DNA of 64,000 bases from Actinopolymorpha singaporensis (GTDB taxonomy: Bacteria > Actinomycetota > Actinomycetes > Propionibacteriales > Actinopolymorphaceae). The translations under genes were made by a program, and so were the position numbers. The stretch is from NCBI RefSeq assembly GCF_900104745.1, contig NZ_LT629732.1, forward strand, positions 2,591,981-2,655,980. The letters run 5' to 3'. Shown piece by piece: positions 27,266 to 34,310 of the stretch. Within the stretch, counting starts at the first letter, position 1, and each line of letters begins with the position of its first letter. The notes below the pieces were generated by a model. It saw nothing but the letters and a program-made list of their open reading frames with translations. It was not told the DNA's origin and ran no database searches.

Positions 27266-28237
27266 TCAGGACCAGTAGACGACGACCTTGTCGCCGACCC
27301 GGGCTTCACCGAACAGCTGCGCGAGCGCGTTCCAGTTGCGGACGTTCACGCACCCGTGCGAGCAGCCGTTGTAGCCGCGTGCGGCGAAGTCGGAGGAGTA
27401 GTGCACCGCCTCGTCGCCGCTGAAGAACATCGAGAACGGCATGCTGCTGTCGTACATGTTGGAGTAGCCGTGCCGCACCTTCGCCCGGATGTGGAACAGG
27501 CCCTCCCTGGTCGGTGACGAGGGGCAGCCGAACCGTACGTCCATCGTCAACCGGACGTTGCCGTCCACGACCCAGCGCAGACTGCGGGTGGACTTGTCGA
27601 TGCAGACCGTACGTCCGGTCGTGCAGCGCGGGTCGAGGGGAGCGGAGTGCGGCTTGGGCTTCGGCGGATACAGCTCGTCGTGGGTCGGGGTCCGGCTGAC
27701 CTCACGCAGGCTGCGCCAGGTGGCGCTGTCGACGTAGCCGAGGGGTTCGAGGCCGTGCTTGCCCTGGTAGCCGTAGACGGCCTGGCGGGTGGAAGTGCCG
27801 AAGTAGCCGTCGACCCACTCGGTGGACAGCCAGTCGAGCTGGTGCAGGCGGGCCTCGAGTTCGCGTACCTGGTCGGTGCGGGCACCGACGCTCATCAGCG
27901 CCTCGGGCTTGGGCTTGGTCGTCGGCTTCGGGGACGGCTTCTCCGTCGCGGTGGGGGTCGGCGTCGCTGTCGGTGTCCGGCTCGGCTTGGGCGTCGGCGT
28001 TGGGCGGGTGGCGCGTGGGGTGGCGGTCGGCTCGGCCGGGGCCTTCTCGGCGGCCGACGGCGTGGGTGACGGACGTGGCAGTCCAGCGACCGGACGGTGC
28101 GCCCGTGCGGAGGAGTCCGTGGTGGCCGGCGTCTTGTGTGCGAACGGTGGGAGGCCGGCGCCGTACGCGACGCCGCCGAGCGCGGCGACCGCGAGAACGA
28201 CGGCGGCGAGCACCGCTGCGAAACGACGATGGCGCAT
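27266..28237 (-). CDS. L,D-transpeptidase (YkuD) with peptidoglycan-binding domain
   Basis: ATG 28237 is preceded by a GGGGG run; the longer frame is unsupported. The 323-residue protein starts with a signal/anchor helix (RFAAVLAAVVLAVAALGGVAYG), then a threonine/proline-rich linker (about 45-115) of repeated PTPT/KPS units that can span the wall. A PG_binding_1 domain follows (VRELEARLHQLDWLSTEWVDG, YGYQGKHGLEPLGY). The YkuD catalytic domain ends with GYNGCSHGCVNVRNW, His294 and catalytic Cys296 of SHGC. It cross-links peptidoglycan through 3-3 linkages or attaches proteins outside the membrane. Confidence 0.92.
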   Translation of the reverse strand: MRHRRFAAVLAAVVLAVAALGGVAYGAGLPPFAHKTPATTDSSARAHRPVAGLPRPSPTPSAAEKAPAEPTATPRATRPTPTPKPSRTPTATPTPTATEKPSPKPTTKPKPEALMSVGARTDQVRELEARLHQLDWLSTEWVDGYFGTSTRQAVYGYQGKHGLEPLGYVDSATWRSLREVSRTPTHDELYPPKPKPHSAPLDPRCTTGRTVCIDKSTRSLRWVVDGNVRLTMDVRFGCPSSPTREGLFHIRAKVRHGYSNMYDSSMPFSMFFSGDEAVHYSSDFAARGYNGCSHGCVNVRNWNALAQLFGEARVGDKVVVYWS

Positions 28238-28389
28238 CGGACCCCCAGGGCTCCCGGACGACTGCACTGCACGGCGACAACATCCAAGGATGTCGTGGAG
28301 ATCAGGAAGGTTGCACGCCCTGGCCTCGAGAGCGGTCACGATCTGGTCACGCAGCAGTGAAGTTGGCCAAGACCGGCCGCCCTCGTTCC

Positions 28390-28415
28390 GGGTTCGGGTT
28401 CGGGTTCGGTTCGGG
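28390..28415 (+). repeat. Short GGGTTC tandem array
   Basis: GGGTTC occurs three times in tandem (28390-28407), followed by GGTTC and GGG. It lies between the L,D-transpeptidase start and the decayed translation-factor fragment. It may be simple slippage. Confidence 0.55.
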
Positions 28416-28449
28416 CCAGGAAGTGCTCAGCAGGAGCGGGCAATTCGGT

Positions 28450-28968
28450 TGACGTCCAGGGTCGCCGGTTGCTGCGCTGCCGGCCCGGCCGCGTTGGGCC
28501 AGGGACTCCACGGCTGGGAGGTGCCCGACTGCACGGTCACGTTGACCCACTCCGGCTATTCGTCGGCCGGCAGCACCGCCGGTGACTTCCGCGGGCTGAC
28601 GCCGCTGGTCGTGATGGACGCACTCAAACAGGCGCGAACCGTCGTGGCCGGAACCGGTGCACCGGTTCCGGCTGGAGATTCCGGCCGACACGCTGGGATC
28701 GCTCCTGCCCGTCTTCTCCCAGCTGAGTGCGGTACCCGAAGCGCCGTCGACACGTGGATCTGGCTGCGTGCTGGAGGGACGGATCCGGGCGGCCGCGGTG
28801 CACGACCTGCAACAACGGTTGCCGGGCATGACACGCGGCGAGGGCGTACTGGAGTTCGCGTTCGACAGTTACGAACCGGTCCGCGGCCCGGTTCCCTCCC
28901 GGCCCCGGACCGACCACAACCCGCTAAACCGCAAGGCGTACCTCCTTCACGTCGTACGACGGGCGTGA
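28450..28968 (+). pseudogene. C-terminal remnant of TetM/OtrA-type ribosomal-protection GTPase
   Basis: One frame reads GLHGWEVPDCTVTLTHSGY, then STAGDFRGLTPLVVMDALKQARTVV, matching domain IV of ribosomal-protection proteins. The match continues in another frame from EPVHRFRLEIPADTLGSLLP through CVLEGRIRAAAVHDLQQRLPG and ends at TGA 28968 with RPRTDHNPLNRKAYLLHV, a typical C-terminus. The switch of frame falls near 28647-28650. A short deletion follows HSGY. Only about 170 residues of a protein that is usually about 650 remain; the GTPase domains are missing. It is therefore a dead fragment. The intact copy may lie elsewhere in the genome. Confidence 0.78.
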
Positions 28969-29164
28969 CTCGGCACCAGCCCTGCTCAGGCGAGGATGCC
29001 CACTCCTCCCCACCGCGTCGGGACGCCGACGTGCGGGATCCGGCCGGACGTGCCGGTGATCCAGGACAGGCGGGGCTTGTTGCGAAGGAATGAGAGGTAC
29101 GCGGGGTCGAGGCGGAACAGCGAGTGGCCGTCGGGTGAGACTCTGGACGCAGGGGGTGGTTTCG

Positions 29165-29485
29165 ATGCCGAAGTTTCTCGTTCAGGCGACCTACACGACC
29201 AAGGGTTCGGAGGGCCTGGTCAAAGAGGGCGGAACCGGGCGACGGGACGCGGTCGAGCAGGTGACCAAACAGTTGGGCGGCAAGGTCGAGTCCACGTACT
29301 TCGCGTTCGGCGACGTCGATCTCTACAGCATCCTGGACTTCCCGGACAACGTGTCGATGGCGGCGGTGGCGCTCGCGGTCAAGGCGAGTGGGGCGATCCA
29401 GACGAAGGCGACCGTTCTGCTGACACCGGAGGAGATCGACGCCGCCGCGAAGAAGTCGGTGGAGTTCCGTCCACCCGGCGCCTGA
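29165..29485 (+). CDS. GYD-domain protein
   Basis: The 106-residue protein starts MPKFLVQATYTTKGSEGLVKEGG and has the GYD-family pattern of a small alpha/beta protein: TGRRDAVEQVTKQLGGKVESTYFAFGDVD, then YSILDFPDNVSMAAVALAVKASGA, and LLTPEEIDAAAKKSV. ATG 29165 was chosen because homology starts there and AGGGGG lies upstream. The family's function is not established; the fold resembles dimeric ferredoxin-like small proteins. A terminator-like inverted repeat begins directly after the stop. Confidence 0.88.
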   Translation: MPKFLVQATYTTKGSEGLVKEGGTGRRDAVEQVTKQLGGKVESTYFAFGDVDLYSILDFPDNVSMAAVALAVKASGAIQTKATVLLTPEEIDAAAKKSVEFRPPGA

Positions 29486-29486
29486 C

Positions 29487-29555
29487 GGCACCCCACAGAA
29501 GAGTCCTCGGAAGATCTGGACACCGGGTCGTCACCGTTCTGTGGTGGGGCGTGCC
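29487..29555 (+). terminator. Terminator-like inverted repeat after GYD gene
   Basis: GGCACCCCACAGAA (29487-29500) pairs with TTCTGTGG, two unpaired bases, then GGG-C-GTGCC (29537-29555): CACAGAA/TTCTGTG and GGCAC/GTGCC are exact. The loop is 36 nt. A pyrimidine-rich tract with several Ts follows. Confidence 0.5.
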
Positions 29556-29773
29556 TTCTCCGGCTTCTCCTTTGCCGACAGTTGTCACTTGCCGGCGGGT
29601 CTCCCTTGTCGACCATGAGTTGGCGAAAGCTATGCCAAGTCGATCTTGTCGGCGGTGATCACCGAGCCTAACGTCACGGTTGGGCGTCCACCTTGTTCGG
29701 TCCTTCCCCGTACCCGTCTTCCGCGCGGGCCGACGCGTGTGCGGACACGGTGATCACACTCCTGGGAGCTGCC

Positions 29774-31732
29774 ATGTCCGTGGATGTCGCTGCGATCGTG
29801 TCCGTACTGGAGGCCATTGGGGCAGCCTGGCAGGCAGGTGAGACCAGCCAGACCATCCTCAGCGATCACGCCCAGAGAGTTCGGCTGGGTTGCGTACCGG
29901 AGCCTGGCCAACCCTCGGCCCAGGAGCGCGAGCGCATCTCGCAGATAAGGCTGGGCAGGCACATGCGTGCGCTTGCCGCGCAGACGGCCCCCGGAGCCGT
30001 CGACTGGCGCAACCACGACGGCGGAAACTATGTCACTCCGATCAAGGACCAGGGCAACTGCGGCTCGTGTGTCGCGTTCGGTGTCAGCGCGGCGGTCGAC
30101 GCGAACATGCGCATCACCCGGGGGCTACCGCTGTCGCACCCCGAGGCGGGAATCCTTCAGGACATCTCGGAGGCTCAGCTCTACTTCCGCAACGGACGCA
30201 CCTGCGCCGACGGCTGGGACGTGCCACCGGCCATGTCGTACTGCCAGGGCATCGGTGTGGTGCCCGAGAGCTCCTACCCGTACACCGGAAAGGACCAGAC
30301 TGCCTATCTGCCGAACGACTATGCGCAGGTCATCACCCGCATCTCACAGGTGCGGACGCTGACTGACCACGCCGACATGAAGTCGTGGCTGGAACAGCAC
30401 GGACCACTCGTCACCTACTTCACGGTCTACGAGGACTTCCAGGCCTACCGGGGCGGCATCTACACCCACGAACACGGTGACTACCAGGGCCTGCACTGTG
30501 TCTGTGTCATCGGGTACGACGACAGCCGCGGGGCCTGGTTGTGCAAGAACCAGTGGGGCACCGGGTGGGGTGAGTCGGGGTACTTCTGGATCCAGTACGG
30601 CCAGTGTGGGATCGATGCCACGATGTGGGCGGTCGACGGGTTCGACGTCCTCTACTCCGCCAAGCCGTCCGCCGCCACGACACTCACCGGGTTCGCTGTC
30701 CACGGCAGCGCGTCCCGCCTGTACTACCTCGGCGAGGAGCAGCACGTGCACGAACTCGGCTGGAACACCGGCTGGTACCAGTCGGACGTCACGACCCGGG
30801 CGACCGGCGCGCCAAGAGTGGGCCGCGCGCCGATGACCGGCTTCGCCGTGGATGGGAACGATTCCCGGGTCTACTACCTCACCGACGACGGCAGCGTGCA
30901 TGAGTTGTGGTGGTCCGGCGACAACTACTGGGACAACGGCTGGCACGCGACCAACCTCACGGCGGTCACCGGAGCCGACCGAGCCCGCCCCGGCAGCGGG
31001 ATGTGCAGCTTCGGCATCGGTGGTACGGCCTCGCGGGTCTACTACATCAGCGCGGACGGCCACATCCACGAACTGTCGTGGAGCGGCAACTGGTACCACG
31101 GCGACGTCTCGGCGCTCACCGGTGCGCCGCCCGCGGTGACGGGGAGCGGCCTCACCGGCTTCGCCATCAACGGCAGCTCGCCGTGCGTCTACTACATCGG
31201 CGAGGAAGGCCACGTTCACGAACTCTCCTGGAGCGGACAGACCTGGCGGCACCTCGACGTCTCGGCCCTCACCGGCGCCCCGTTCGCCACCGCGGCCAGC
31301 GGCATCGCCTCGGTCGCGTACAACGGTGACTCGCCGCGGGTCTACTACATCAGCGCCGACGGCCACGTGCGGGAGCTCTCGTGGAGCAACGGTTGGTACG
31401 CAGGCGACGTGACCGGCGCGACCGGCGCCGGACCTGCCGCTGTCGGTACCGCCGTGACTGCCTTCGGTCACGCCGGCAGCAACATCTGGATCTACTACCT
31501 CGCCGAGGGAGGCAACGTGAACGAACTCGGCTGGCAGGGAAACTGGTTCCACAACGATCTCACGGCCATCACCCAGAGTCCGCCGGCCGCACCGGTCAGC
31601 GCTCTGCAGGCATTCGGCCGCGACGGCACGAATCCCCGTGTGTACTACCAGACCTGGGACGGCCATCTGCACGAACTCTTCTGGGAGAGCCACTGGGGCC
31701 AGGCAGACCTGACCGGCATGCCGACCGGGTGA
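29774..31732 (+). CDS. Papain-like (C1) cysteine peptidase fused to seven-repeat PLL-like lectin propeller
   Basis: ATG 29774 has GGGAG 5 nt upstream; the TTG-started extension to 29693 lacks support. In the 652-residue product a short helical N-terminus precedes a C1 peptidase domain: VDWRNHDGGNYVTPIKDQG, catalytic Cys99 in NCGSCVAF, His241 in GLHCVCVIGYDD and Asn259 in KNQWGTGWGESGYFWI. The triad and the oxyanion Gln are present. From about residue 300 seven repeats of about 48 residues follow, each with variants of RVYYISADGHVHELSWSG and a W-containing end. This is the pattern of seven-bladed fucose-binding lectins of the PLL type. No classical signal peptide or prodomain is visible, so localisation is unclear. 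Confidence 0.87.
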   Translation: MSVDVAAIVSVLEAIGAAWQAGETSQTILSDHAQRVRLGCVPEPGQPSAQERERISQIRLGRHMRALAAQTAPGAVDWRNHDGGNYVTPIKDQGNCGSCVAFGVSAAVDANMRITRGLPLSHPEAGILQDISEAQLYFRNGRTCADGWDVPPAMSYCQGIGVVPESSYPYTGKDQTAYLPNDYAQVITRISQVRTLTDHADMKSWLEQHGPLVTYFTVYEDFQAYRGGIYTHEHGDYQGLHCVCVIGYDDSRGAWLCKNQWGTGWGESGYFWIQYGQCGIDATMWAVDGFDVLYSAKPSAATTLTGFAVHGSASRLYYLGEEQHVHELGWNTGWYQSDVTTRATGAPRVGRAPMTGFAVDGNDSRVYYLTDDGSVHELWWSGDNYWDNGWHATNLTAVTGADRARPGSGMCSFGIGGTASRVYYISADGHIHELSWSGNWYHGDVSALTGAPPAVTGSGLTGFAINGSSPCVYYIGEEGHVHELSWSGQTWRHLDVSALTGAPFATAASGIASVAYNGDSPRVYYISADGHVRELSWSNGWYAGDVTGATGAGPAAVGTAVTAFGHAGSNIWIYYLAEGGNVNELGWQGNWFHNDLTAITQSPPAAPVSALQAFGRDGTNPRVYYQTWDGHLHELFWESHWGQADLTGMPTG

Positions 31733-31748
31733 GCGGCGACGGCGCCGG

Positions 31749-32474
31749 TCACGGCTCGGCGGGGGCGACCAGGGCGTCGGGGAGGCCTGCCCGGCGAAGG
31801 GACTCGGCGACGAACCCGTCCGCCTTCAGCTCCTCGACGAGTTCTCGGAGGAAGCGGACCGTCTCCGGGGCCCGGTCCCTGGTCGTTCCCACTGCCTGCC
31901 GGATCTGCATGAAGCGTTCGTCGATCAACCGGAACTCCGGGTGCGCGACGACGAACTCGGACAGCGGCTGCCTGATGCCGGCGCCGGCGTCCAGCCCATG
32001 CTCGCGAAACACCTCGACTCCCTCGTCGCCTCGTACGACCTCCGCATGCCGGAGCGTGCGGGAAAGGTAGAGGTCGTAGGCGGAGCCGCGTTTCACGCCG
32101 ATCCGCACACCCGGTCGGTCGACGTCCGCGACGCTTGACAGGGGCGAGTCGCGGGGTACGACGAACACGCCCTCGATCACGACGTACGGCCCGGTGAACG
32201 CGACCTCGGCCTCCCGTGCGGGTTCGATGGCCAGGAAGCAGAGGTCGGCGTCGCCTGCCGCCATCGCGCCGTACGACGTGCGCGCCGCGTCGAAGCAGAG
32301 CAGTCGTACGGGCAGCTCCAGCCGGGTCGCGACCTCGTGCGCGATGTCGACCGTGACGCCGCTGGGATTCGCCGGCGTCCCCTGCGCCAGTACGGGATTG
32401 CCGAGGTTGATCGAGGCCCGCAGGGCACCCGTGGGGGCGAGGTCCTTGGAGATCGCAGCAGTGCCTGCCGTCAT
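31749..32474 (-). CDS. Periplasmic-binding-protein-like domain (SBP family 3), no export signal
   Basis: The 241-residue protein has the family-3 binding fold: GALRASINLGNPVLA, GVTVDIAHEVATRLELPVRLLCF, YGAMAAGDADLCFLAIEP, then RPGVRIGVKRGSAYDLYL and a long C-terminal helix. ATG 32474 is supported by a TACGCT box 6 nt upstream. There is no signal peptide or lipobox at this or any earlier start, and no transporter genes lie nearby. It may be a cytoplasmic ligand sensor or enzyme using this fold. It is divergent, 80 bp from the ParB-like gene, and convergent with the protease-lectin gene. Confidence 0.78.
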   Translation of the reverse strand: MTAGTAAISKDLAPTGALRASINLGNPVLAQGTPANPSGVTVDIAHEVATRLELPVRLLCFDAARTSYGAMAAGDADLCFLAIEPAREAEVAFTGPYVVIEGVFVVPRDSPLSSVADVDRPGVRIGVKRGSAYDLYLSRTLRHAEVVRGDEGVEVFREHGLDAGAGIRQPLSEFVVAHPEFRLIDERFMQIRQAVGTTRDRAPETVRFLRELVEELKADGFVAESLRRAGLPDALVAPAEP

Positions 32475-32480
32475 GCGGGG

Positions 32481-32486
32481 AGCGTA
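32481..32486 (-). promoter_or_regulatory. -10 box TACGCT of leaderless binding-protein-like gene
   Basis: TACGCT on the minus strand ends 6 nt before ATG 32474. No ribosome site is present. Confidence 0.5.
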
Positions 32487-32542
32487 TCGAACGGTCCTGC
32501 GGGTGTGGTGGTCAGCGGCGCGTCGCGCCTCGCTCGAATGCG

Positions 32543-32548
32543 TAGCAT
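32543..32548 (+). promoter_or_regulatory. -10 box TAGCAT of leaderless ParB-like gene
   Basis: TAGCAT ends 6 nt before GTG 32555, with no ribosome site between. Together with the TACGCT box on the other strand it forms a compact divergent promoter region of 80 bp. Confidence 0.5.
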
Positions 32549-32554
32549 GCTGCG

Positions 32555-32971
32555 GTGCCCACTGTTCGCCGCCCGTTCCCCCTGCTGGATCTGGTGCCAT
32601 CGGTGCTGCGCGAAGTGATCCTCGACTTCCACTGGGAACCCGAACGCCTGTGGCGGTCGGAGTTGCAGCCTGTCATGGTGCCGACAGCCGAGATCGAGTG
32701 GCACCTGCGGTTGCCGTTGTGGGCGTACGACGGACAGCCGTTCGCCGTCAGTCCGCTGGAGGTCGCGGCGGATCCGGAGCGGTATCACGAGCAGTACGCC
32801 CGGACGATGGTGGCAGATCTGGGATGTCCGCTGCACTTCCTCGACCGGCCAGGTGGTCTCACCGTTCTGGATGGCGCGCACCGGCTTCTGAAGGCATCCC
32901 TGTCGGGCCATGAACACGTGATGGTGAAGAAGGTGCCGATGGATCTGCTGGACGAGATCGTCGTACGCTGA
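32555..32971 (+). CDS. Small ParB/Srx-fold-like protein
   Basis: I recognise only a weak family pattern in this 138-residue protein. FAVSPLEVAADPERYHEQYARTMVADL is followed by HFLDRPGGLTVLDGAHRLLKASLSGHEHVMVKKVP. The DGxHRLxA motif after a strand is characteristic of the ParB N-terminal/sulfiredoxin-like fold, where it helps bind CTP or ATP. No DNA-binding domain follows, so it is not a partition ParB. Free-standing members act as kinases or nucleases or are unknown. It lies 7 bp upstream of the S9-type peptidase gene and probably shares its transcript. Confidence 0.6.
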   Translation: MPTVRRPFPLLDLVPSVLREVILDFHWEPERLWRSELQPVMVPTAEIEWHLRLPLWAYDGQPFAVSPLEVAADPERYHEQYARTMVADLGCPLHFLDRPGGLTVLDGAHRLLKASLSGHEHVMVKKVPMDLLDEIVVR

Positions 32972-32978
32972 CGAACTC

Positions 32979-34223
32979 ATGGCGCACATGAATGCGGGAG
33001 TCGACAAGCCGAGACCAGAGGACCTGCCTGGATACACGACAGCCGTGACCTTGAGCAGCAGCGGCCGGATCGCTTTTCTGAACAGTGACTGTGATCCGGA
33101 GTTTCCGTGGTGGTTCCGTCTCCTGGTGGAGCATCCGGCCGGCTGGACCGTTCCGCTTCCGCCGGAGCTTCGGTTGGCGGGCCCGCCGGCCTGGTCGGAG
33201 GACGGGAGTGTCCTGTCGGTCGGGGCGTTTCGCGGTATTCGGCGCGGAGTCGTCGTGCTTGAGCCGGACTCCGGCAGCTGGTGGTGGGCGACACCTGATG
33301 ATCAAGCTTCGTATGTCGGCGTTGTGCCTGCGCCAGGTGGCCGGTACGTGGAAGCTGTCCGGGTGGGGCTGGACGGGGTACGGAACCACGTACGCGTCGA
33401 CCGAGAGGGTGGCGCGCTTAGCCAGTTGGACTCTTCGGATGTGGAGCGCCTCCTCGATGTCCGGGTGAGCTGTCGGCTGGTGCGCTGGGAAGTGCCGGCG
33501 GGAACTTTGGAGGGTGTGCTCATGACGCCTGCCTCAGGGGGTGGGCGGACGTTGCCGCTGGTGGTGGACCTGCACGGTGGACCGATCGGCGCGTTCCAGG
33601 CAGGCGATGTCGGCAACATGGCGGGCTGGTGTGCTCGCGGATTCGCTGCGTTTCGGCCGGAGTTTCGCTCGAGCGGCATCCTGGGGCCGGACGCGATGTG
33701 GCAGGCCTTCCGAGGTGCGGGTCTGCCCTGCAGCGATCTGGAGGTGGAGGAGGTGCTCGCCGGCGTGGCGGCCGTCGCTGACACCGGCCTCCTCGACACG
33801 GATCGGATGTTCGCCATCGGGCACAGCTACGGTGCGTACCTTCTCAACCGAATCGTTACGACCGACCATCCCTTCCGCGCGGCGGTGTGCTGGGAAGGGA
33901 TCGCCGACCTCCGGCTCCTGGACGCTGCCAGCCTGCGAACGCAGTCCAGGTGGCGGGGCGGGACGCCGGCCGATCGGCCCGACGTCTGGGCCGCAGCGTC
34001 CCCGGTGGAGCGTGCCGCTCAGGTCAGGGTGCCGATGCTGCTGATCTACGGCGAACACGGTCTTGCTGTGCCTCACGGTGAGAATTGGCTGACCGCCCTT
34101 CGCCGCCACGGTGTTCGGAGCGAGTACGTCGTCTACGCCAACGAAGGACACGTCATGACCGATCCACGCAACGAGGCGGACCTCCTCGACCGCGCGCGGA
34201 CGTGGTTCCTGTCCGTGCTCTGA
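32979..34223 (+). CDS. S9-like prolyl oligopeptidase-family hydrolase
   Basis: The 414-residue protein has an N-terminal half with weak WD/propeller-like strands (TLSSSGRIAFLNSD, PPAWSEDGSVLSVG) and a C-terminal alpha/beta-hydrolase domain: VVDLHGGPIGAF (oxyanion region), nucleophile serine in AIGHSYGAYLLNR, Asp-containing MLLIYGEHGLAVP and His in YANEGHVM. It is shorter than typical acylaminoacyl-peptidases (about 600), so the propeller is reduced. No signal peptide is visible, so it is probably cytoplasmic. It follows the ParB-like gene by 7 bp. It likely cleaves short peptides or esters. Confidence 0.82.
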   Translation: MAHMNAGVDKPRPEDLPGYTTAVTLSSSGRIAFLNSDCDPEFPWWFRLLVEHPAGWTVPLPPELRLAGPPAWSEDGSVLSVGAFRGIRRGVVVLEPDSGSWWWATPDDQASYVGVVPAPGGRYVEAVRVGLDGVRNHVRVDREGGALSQLDSSDVERLLDVRVSCRLVRWEVPAGTLEGVLMTPASGGGRTLPLVVDLHGGPIGAFQAGDVGNMAGWCARGFAAFRPEFRSSGILGPDAMWQAFRGAGLPCSDLEVEEVLAGVAAVADTGLLDTDRMFAIGHSYGAYLLNRIVTTDHPFRAAVCWEGIADLRLLDAASLRTQSRWRGGTPADRPDVWAAASPVERAAQVRVPMLLIYGEHGLAVPHGENWLTALRRHGVRSEYVVYANEGHVMTDPRNEADLLDRARTWFLSVL

Positions 34224-34298
34224 CAAGTCGCGCAGTTCCCCTTTGTGCAAAGGGAAGTCCCGCTCTGTGGAGAACGAATCCTTGTCGGTGGTGGCCGG

Positions 34299-34304
34299 TA
34301 GGGT
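34299..34304 (+). promoter_or_regulatory. -10 box TAGGGT of leaderless DUF222/HNH gene
   Basis: TAGGGT ends 6 nt before ATG 34311 and no ribosome site intervenes. Confidence 0.5.
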
Positions 34305-34310
34305 TCGAAC

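Noticed and set aside
27822-29093. 423-codon plus-strand frame across the L,D-transpeptidase gene
   Set aside because: Only its middle part (28450-28650) matches a known family and belongs to the decayed translation-factor fragment; the rest is antisense to the transpeptidase or random.
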